Below the pieces are notes generated by a model. The model was not told where the DNA came from. It worked only from the letters and a program-made list of their open reading frames with translations, and searched no databases. A DNA stretch of 33,038 nucleotides from a virus. The position numbers and the translations under genes are program-made. The stretch lies in IMG/VR virus record IMGVR_UViG_3300037508_000609, positions 1-33,038 of that record; one strand, 5' to 3'. Below, in pieces: positions 29,556-33,038 of the stretch (position 1 is the stretch's first letter; each line of letters opens with the position of its first letter).

Positions 29556-29824
29556 AACAGACAGCAGTAGGGTGGTTGGTTGAGCAATTAAGACAATTTG
29601 CATTTGACACAAATCATCATCTTGGATTAGGTGATGTTCGTTTAACGCAAGGGCAGATAGACGAATTGGAAGAACAAGCAAAAGAAATGGAAAAGCAGCA
29701 AATGATTGAATTTGGATATGCTTGTGCGAACCAAATTGACATGAATGATAATGGAGAGTTACTAATGGTTAAATCACCAAAGGAGTTGTACAACGAAAAA
29801 TACGGAGGTAACAATGCTGAATAA
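29552..29824 (+). CDS. KQTAV-motif phage protein (paralogue of the 63-aa gene)
   Basis: 90 residues: KQTAVGWLVEQLRQFAFDTN, an extra loop (HHLGLGDVRLTQ), then EEQAKEMEKQQMIEFGYACA and an acidic tail. It shares the start and AKEMExQQxI motif with the 63-aa gene at 19093-19284. ATGA overlap with the previous gene. Function unknown. Confidence 0.65.
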   Translation: MKQTAVGWLVEQLRQFAFDTNHHLGLGDVRLTQGQIDELEEQAKEMEKQQMIEFGYACANQIDMNDNGELLMVKSPKELYNEKYGGNNAE

Positions 29825-29996
29825 ACGTGAAATACCCAAGTCAGTTGAACAATGGGAGCCACCATGCGAGGATGAAGCCACAGAAGCACATCCCTACGAT
29901 TACACCCAAATGCCTGACGACATCCCCAGCGTAGATGACTGGTTCAAAATCAGGGTGTGGCAGGATGAATTAAACGGCACAGCCCTGACAAATTAG
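29814..29996 (+). CDS. Small acidic protein (60 aa)
   Basis: 60 residues, acidic and rich in Pro and Trp: REIPKSVEQWEPPCEDEATE, DYTQMPDDIPSVDDWFKIRV. GGAGGTAACA just before the ATG is the best Shine-Dalgarno-like site on this strand. No membrane segment. Function unknown. Confidence 0.6.
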   Translation: MLNKREIPKSVEQWEPPCEDEATEAHPYDYTQMPDDIPSVDDWFKIRVWQDELNGTALTN

Positions 29997-30083
29997 ATGG
30001 TATTTGGTTTAATGTTGTATATTGCCCCTGCCTTGTTAGCATTCATCGACTTTTTGGTGGATGTTAGCAATCGCAGGGGCTAA
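29997..30083 (+). CDS. Possible 28-aa membrane peptide
   Basis: Starts at ATG 29997 directly after the TAG of the previous gene and reads MVFGLMLYIAPALLAFIDFL, then VDVSNRRG. One membrane helix with a basic end. Its stop abuts a shared pre-start element. The same DNA forms a hairpin (30024-30080), so the frame could be chance. Confidence 0.45.
   Translation: MVFGLMLYIAPALLAFIDFLVDVSNRRG
30024..30080 (+). terminator. Hairpin with internal direct repeat before the phosphoesterase gene
   Basis: GCCCCTGC (30024-30031) and GCAGGGGC (30073-30080) pair perfectly around a 41-base loop. The loop carries TGTTAGCAttC and TGTTAGCAatC as direct repeats (30034, 30062). TAACTACTTTTATAG follows, a weak T-tract that belongs to the shared pre-start element. 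It may stop or slow early transcription. Confidence 0.4.
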
Positions 30084-30099
30084 CTACTTTTATAGATAG
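30083..30099 (+). promoter_or_regulatory. Shared pre-start element, copy f (plus strand)
   Basis: ACTACTTTTATAGATAG lies directly before ATG 30100. It is the only copy on the plus strand, and like copies a and d it follows a hairpin. Its presence in the early block shows the element is not tied to one strand. Confidence 0.65.
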
Positions 30100-31107
30100 A
30101 TGACTAAAATTGAAATCGTCAAGAGCATAATGCAGCAGCACATGCTCGATGGGCAGCTAATGCTCCCAAAACAAACACTCGCCAAGTTAATATACGAACA
30201 AAACCCAGGGGTCTGGCCGAACGTGGATGCGGTACGAAAGCAAATAAGAGCAGCCACAGGTTCAATGGGTAGTAATTCATACGCAAAAAAACACAGCGAA
30301 AATATGCCCGGAAAATCTACCATCGAAGAAGGCCTGAAAAAGTTTGGTCTTTACACAAAGCTGCCAGTCCGCAAAGACGTTGTGCTGCCCCCCGGAAAGT
30401 ATCTTGTCATGTCCGACATTCACTTTCCGGAGCATGATCCACTTGCAATCCAAGCATCGTTGGAATACGGCAAAGAAAAAAGTATCACAGGCATTGTGCT
30501 GAACGGTGACATCATTGATATGTACATGGTGAGCAGATTTTTGCAGGAAACCAAACGACCAAGCATTCGTGAAGAGTTAATCATGACACGCAGTTTCTTC
30601 CAGTTGCTGCGTGAGGAGTTTCCAACCCTGCCCATTTGGTACAAGTTCGGAAACCACGAAGAACGTATGCGCCATTATTTGTTAAGCAATGCCCGTGCTA
30701 TTGAAGATTTGGATGGCATAACTTTGGAAGAACAACTGCACTTGAAAAAGTACGACATCAAAGTAGTGTTCAGGGAAAGAATAAAGGCCGGAAAACTTGA
30801 CATCCTGCACGGCCACGAATTTCAAAAGTCAATTATGGCTCCGGTTAACCCGGCAAGGGGTGCATTCATGAGGGCAAAATCTTCGCTGCTTATCGGACAT
30901 CACCACCAGACATCATCACACCACGAAAACAACCTGAAAGGCGATGAGATTGTTTGTTTCTCCACCGGGTGTCATTGCACACTTACACCCGAATACAACC
31001 CCTACGGCTACATCAAACAAAATCACGGGGGTGCTATCGTGACCGTGCTACCTAACCGAAACTTCCACGTAGAAAACTACCGCATAATTGAAGGGAGGGT
31101 TTACTGA
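30100..31107 (+). CDS. Calcineurin-like metallophosphoesterase
   Basis: 335 residues. An N-terminal helical part (~1-70, AKLIYEQNPGVWPNVDAVRK) may bind DNA. The catalytic domain has SDIHFPEHD (105-113), NGDIID (135-140), GNHEER (184-189), HGHE (237-240) and GHHH (266-269), the full set of metal ligands of calcineurin-like phosphoesterases. Substrate is unknown; phage members can act on nucleic acid or nucleotide phosphates, and the recombination neighbours suggest a DNA role (SbcD-like nuclease or phosphatase). A shared pre-start element precedes the ATG. Confidence 0.85.
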   Translation: MTKIEIVKSIMQQHMLDGQLMLPKQTLAKLIYEQNPGVWPNVDAVRKQIRAATGSMGSNSYAKKHSENMPGKSTIEEGLKKFGLYTKLPVRKDVVLPPGKYLVMSDIHFPEHDPLAIQASLEYGKEKSITGIVLNGDIIDMYMVSRFLQETKRPSIREELIMTRSFFQLLREEFPTLPIWYKFGNHEERMRHYLLSNARAIEDLDGITLEEQLHLKKYDIKVVFRERIKAGKLDILHGHEFQKSIMAPVNPARGAFMRAKSSLLIGHHHQTSSHHENNLKGDEIVCFSTGCHCTLTPEYNPYGYIKQNHGGAIVTVLPNRNFHVENYRIIEGRVY

Positions 31108-31370
31108 TGTTTCACACTCCTTTATGTTTGGAAGTAATTGCAGGGGATGAAATGGAAGATGCCCTGTATGAAATGGGCATTGCACCTTCGGAAGTTGATT
31201 TGTACCAAGAGCCGACATTCCCCGTATGTTTGTACAAAATTGATTGCATGATGCCTGACAACCGCAGCACACCAAAAAAGCCGCTGACCATTATTGTGTG
31301 CGGTGAGTTGACATATATTGTCAAGTTTTCAATAGAGCATTTGATCAACTTGGTGGATGTCCACCGATAG
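31107..31370 (+). CDS. Hypothetical early protein (87 aa)
   Basis: 87 residues, last gene of the rightward block, joined by a TGATG overlap. MFHTPLCLEVIAGDEMEDAL at the start, a Cys-containing middle (FPVCLYKIDCMMPD), then two strands (KPLTIIVCGELTYIVKF). A small alpha/beta protein of unknown role. Confidence 0.6.
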   Translation: MFHTPLCLEVIAGDEMEDALYEMGIAPSEVDLYQEPTFPVCLYKIDCMMPDNRSTPKKPLTIIVCGELTYIVKFSIEHLINLVDVHR

Positions 31371-31383
31371 TTTTTACGCAAAG

Positions 31384-31435
31384 CATTGAGTGATTTTGCT
31401 CAATGGAATAAGCAATTTTAGAAAATTTTGCTTAT
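31384..31435. terminator. Paired hairpins between convergent blocks
   Basis: CATTGAG/CTCAATG (31384-31405, 7 bp) is followed by ATAAGCAA/TTGCTTAT (31408-31435, 8 bp, extended by GG/CC with a bulge). They lie between the last rightward stop and the endolysin stop and can act in both directions. T-runs are short, so strength is uncertain. Confidence 0.6.
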
Positions 31436-32061
31436 CCGAATGTGCAAAATAGGGTAAAATCTATGGTTTGCCCAGCGTTAAATCGCTTTACAATCTCAAA
31501 CCAATGCTTATCAGGTACAACCTGACATCCTGCTGACCACTTATTTACCCAGTCACCAAGCCCGGCACGGTGAAAGTTGATGCCAAACAACCCGAACTGC
31601 GTGACTTTTTGGTCAAGTTGCCTGTCTTTTGTACCATCCCGGTAGATAGTAATGGGTAAAATCTGCTGAAAATAAGGCGCACCAAGCCACAAATTAGACC
31701 ATTTTGCACCCGTTACAAAGCGGTGTGAACCGACAATCTGCTGTTCAGCGGCTACCGCAGTACCGTTTATCCCACCAACGGTGAGGGGATTGTACACATA
31801 AAAGTCCCCTGCCGTGGTGGAAGCAGGGCAAACATAGACAATTTGGCCGTATTTGTAGACTACGCAGAAGTCATCGAAGCTATTTGTCAGCTTATCATCC
31901 GTGCGCAACCATACAATCCCGTGATATTGCGGTAGCCATTTGCGTTTTTTCAGCTCATTGGCAATGTAATTGGCGAGTGCTTCGGTAGTTTTCGGGCCGA
32001 TAACCCCATCCGCTTTCAGGTTTGCCCCGTTTTTGTTCAGTAGTTCTTGCAGTGCTTTCAT
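31432..32061 (-). CDS. Endolysin: peptidoglycan-binding domain plus L,D-transpeptidase-like domain
   Basis: 209 residues from ATG 32061, chosen because it overlaps the spanin-like stop as ATGA; the longer frame adds a hydrophobic stretch that is only the neighbour's DNA. Residues 3-38 (ALQELLNKNGANLKADGVIG) form a peptidoglycan-binding repeat. The C-terminal domain has INFHRAG (His164) and KWSAGCQVV (Ser176, Cys179), like the H...S-x-G-C site of YkuD-type L,D-transpeptidases. It would cut or remodel host peptidoglycan at lysis. The stop lies inside a convergent hairpin. The family call is from motif order only. Confidence 0.7.
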   Translation of the reverse strand: MKALQELLNKNGANLKADGVIGPKTTEALANYIANELKKRKWLPQYHGIVWLRTDDKLTNSFDDFCVVYKYGQIVYVCPASTTAGDFYVYNPLTVGGINGTAVAAEQQIVGSHRFVTGAKWSNLWLGAPYFQQILPITIYRDGTKDRQLDQKVTQFGLFGINFHRAGLGDWVNKWSAGCQVVPDKHWFEIVKRFNAGQTIDFTLFCTFG

Positions 32062-32564
32062 TTGGCTATGAATAATAATGATGATAAGATTGCGATATTT
32101 CGCCACGCATTTCTTTTCCTACGCATTTTATTGTTATCTGTGACACATTGTTCCAACTGCTTATTTTGAGTGGCTGTAATGGCTTCTAAATGCGTTATCG
32201 CACTATCCTGTAATTTTATTACTTGCTCTTGGCTGTAAATTACCACGCTGTCGTCACTGATAATCTCCCAACAAAGTTGATTTTCATCAATTAGGGCGGC
32301 AAGTTTAACTGTGTCTTTTTGCAGTTCGGTAATGGTCAGCGTATCGTGGACATATTTTGTCCTAATTTCACGGATGCGTTTTATCTTTTCAGGTCGGTTG
32401 ATCAACAGCGCAGCATACTCGTTTTTGATGCTGTCAATTTCGGCATTTAAACTATCTACCAGTCCTGTGTCTGCCTGTGGTTTTTGTTGTGTCGGGCAAT
32501 GCCCAAAGACAAGCACAATACCAAGTACACCACAAAGCACAAAAAGCCAATCACTTCGTTTCAT
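32058..32564 (-). CDS. Spanin-like lysis protein, second allele
   Basis: Same layout as 421-927: hydrophobic N-terminus, coiled-coil middle, hydrophobic C-terminus. Differences cluster in the middle (for example L-to-A and V-to-I near NRPEK, and D-to-A, S-to-A, V-to-E, A-to-V near TQNKQL), with both membrane ends unchanged. It overlaps the endolysin start by 4 bases. This is the copy next to the complete endolysin. Confidence 0.6.
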   Translation of the reverse strand: MKRSDWLFVLCGVLGIVLVFGHCPTQQKPQADTGLVDSLNAEIDSIKNEYAALLINRPEKIKRIREIRTKYVHDTLTITELQKDTVKLAALIDENQLCWEIISDDSVVIYSQEQVIKLQDSAITHLEAITATQNKQLEQCVTDNNKMRRKRNAWRNIAILSSLLFIAK

Positions 32565-32829
32565 CCTCCGCAAAGAAATTGGTCACGAACTTACCCACCG
32601 CACCGCACACACCTGAAATGAGCATCAACTTGGGATGGTCAAGGTTTAACCCGGCAACGAACAAAGATGCAGCCGCAATGCTGTCACCCAAAACCCTGAA
32701 ACGCTTTGGAGTTGGTTGGAAGTAGTTTTTTAATTTCATCTTCCTTGTCCTCGGTATGGTTTTGCTGACTTGTGTTTGTTCGCTGACTTCGTGTGTCTGC
32801 CCAGTTTCCGTTTGCTTTTCGGTTGCCAT
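32551..32829 (-). CDS. Small membrane lysis protein, second allele
   Basis: 92 residues, differing from the 914-1192 copy only in the polar N-terminus (N-to-H in TNEVSE, R-to-S in QVRKT). The hydrophobic C-terminal half is identical, which suggests that part carries the function. Confidence 0.6.
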   Translation of the reverse strand: MATEKQTETGQTHEVSEQTQVSKTIPRTRKMKLKNYFQPTPKRFRVLGDSIAAASLFVAGLNLDHPKLMLISGVCGAVGKFVTNFFAEDETK

Positions 32830-32841
32830 TTTACTATCTCC

Positions 32842-33000
32842 TTACTTTTTGCCATACTTGAAAAACTTATAGATGCCGATGCATGATAAAACAAGGGCAG
32901 CGGTGAAAGACAGGAATTGAATAATCGGAAGCAACTTTGCAGCAGCCCCGGCTAACCATAACAGCCAACTACCTACGATGGTTTCAGTTTCGTGCTTCAT
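32842..33000 (-). CDS. 52-aa holin candidate, second allele
   Basis: Same frame, start and stop as 1205-1363; the nucleotide changes I see near its 3' end (codons for Gly-Ile-Tyr-Lys-Phe-Phe-Lys-Tyr) are silent. Conserved protein with changed DNA is good evidence that this short frame is translated. Confidence 0.7.
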   Translation of the reverse strand: MKHETETIVGSWLLWLAGAAAKLLPIIQFLSFTAALVLSCIGIYKFFKYGKK

Positions 33001-33038
33001 CAGGGAAAGGGCGGTGCAGGTTTAGGAACGTATGGAAT
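33000..33038 (-). CDS. C-terminal end of the 83-aa protein (partial, second allele)
   Basis: Only the last 12 codons and stop are in the window. They match the end of the 1363-1614 gene, including the proline-rich tail. The gene is cut by the window edge. Confidence 0.7.
   Translation of the reverse strand: MPYVPKPAPPFP

Larger units (their letters stand above)
31638..33038. repeat. Terminal homology, copy 2 (pairs with 1-1401)
   Basis: Same order and frames as the first 1401 bases, with substitutions only. The spanin-like proteins differ at 11 of 171 aligned residues and the 92-aa proteins at 2. Most changes are silent or conservative, so both alleles look functional and under purifying selection. 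Confidence 0.9.

Overview
The window looks like one nearly complete genome of a siphovirus-type tailed phage (Caudoviricetes) infecting a member of the Bacteroidota. A full module set is visible (terminase, portal, capsid, tape measure, lysis, replication). The promoters are the Bacteroidota type, TTG-N19/20-TAnnTTTG. Many proteins resemble families I know from Bacteroidota phages: XkdF-like protease, DUF6712-like connector, GNPKGRPK-type small terminase and Rad52-like annealing protein. Bases 1-1401 recur at 31638-33038 without an indel but with roughly 5 % mismatches by eye. The genome unit is therefore about 31.6 kb, and the contig runs 1.4 kb past one turn into a slightly different strain variant. 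No integrase, lysogeny repressor or DNA polymerase was found.

Layout. (1) Minus strand, 23.7 kb down to 1, is the late block. Its start carries an HNH nuclease and a sigma-like factor. A set of small membrane and modification genes follows: GT9-like glycosyltransferase, SAM methyltransferase, ParB-like protein and a Mom-like DNA modification protein. Next come small terminase, a glycosyltransferase, large terminase, tail-assembly chaperones with a T9 slippery run for a -1 frameshift, neck and tail proteins, tape measure, XkdF-like protease, scaffold-like protein, major capsid, portal (with an unusual fused C-terminus), connectors and receptor-binding protein. The lysis cassette (two small membrane proteins, a spanin-like protein and an L,D-transpeptidase-like endolysin) ends the block. 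(2) Plus strand, 23.8-31.4 kb, is the early block: small genes, a wHTH replication initiator with iterons inside its gene, DnaB-like helicase, a stand-alone DnaA domain IV protein, an SSB-like protein, Rad52-like annealing protein and a metallophosphoesterase. The two blocks diverge at 23685-23795, which holds a perfect DnaA box in AT-rich DNA. They converge on paired hairpins at 31384-31435.

The most interesting layer is regulatory. Four early genes have the promoter -7 element exactly 4 nt before the ATG, which implies leaderless mRNAs. Six genes on both strands share a 15-18 nt element of the form CTACTTTTATAGnTAG directly before the start codon. Three small RNA units have their own promoter and terminator: a degenerate tRNA-like RNA antisense to the end of the Mom-like gene (19.7 kb), a second tRNA-like RNA (15.8 kb), and a structured RNA of about 130 nt at 24.35-24.48 kb.

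Several very small genes are supported by ATGA/TGATG overlaps: 52 aa at 1205-1363, 45 aa at 18959-19096 and 28 aa at 22589-22675. All functional calls come from reading motifs by eye. No database search was possible.
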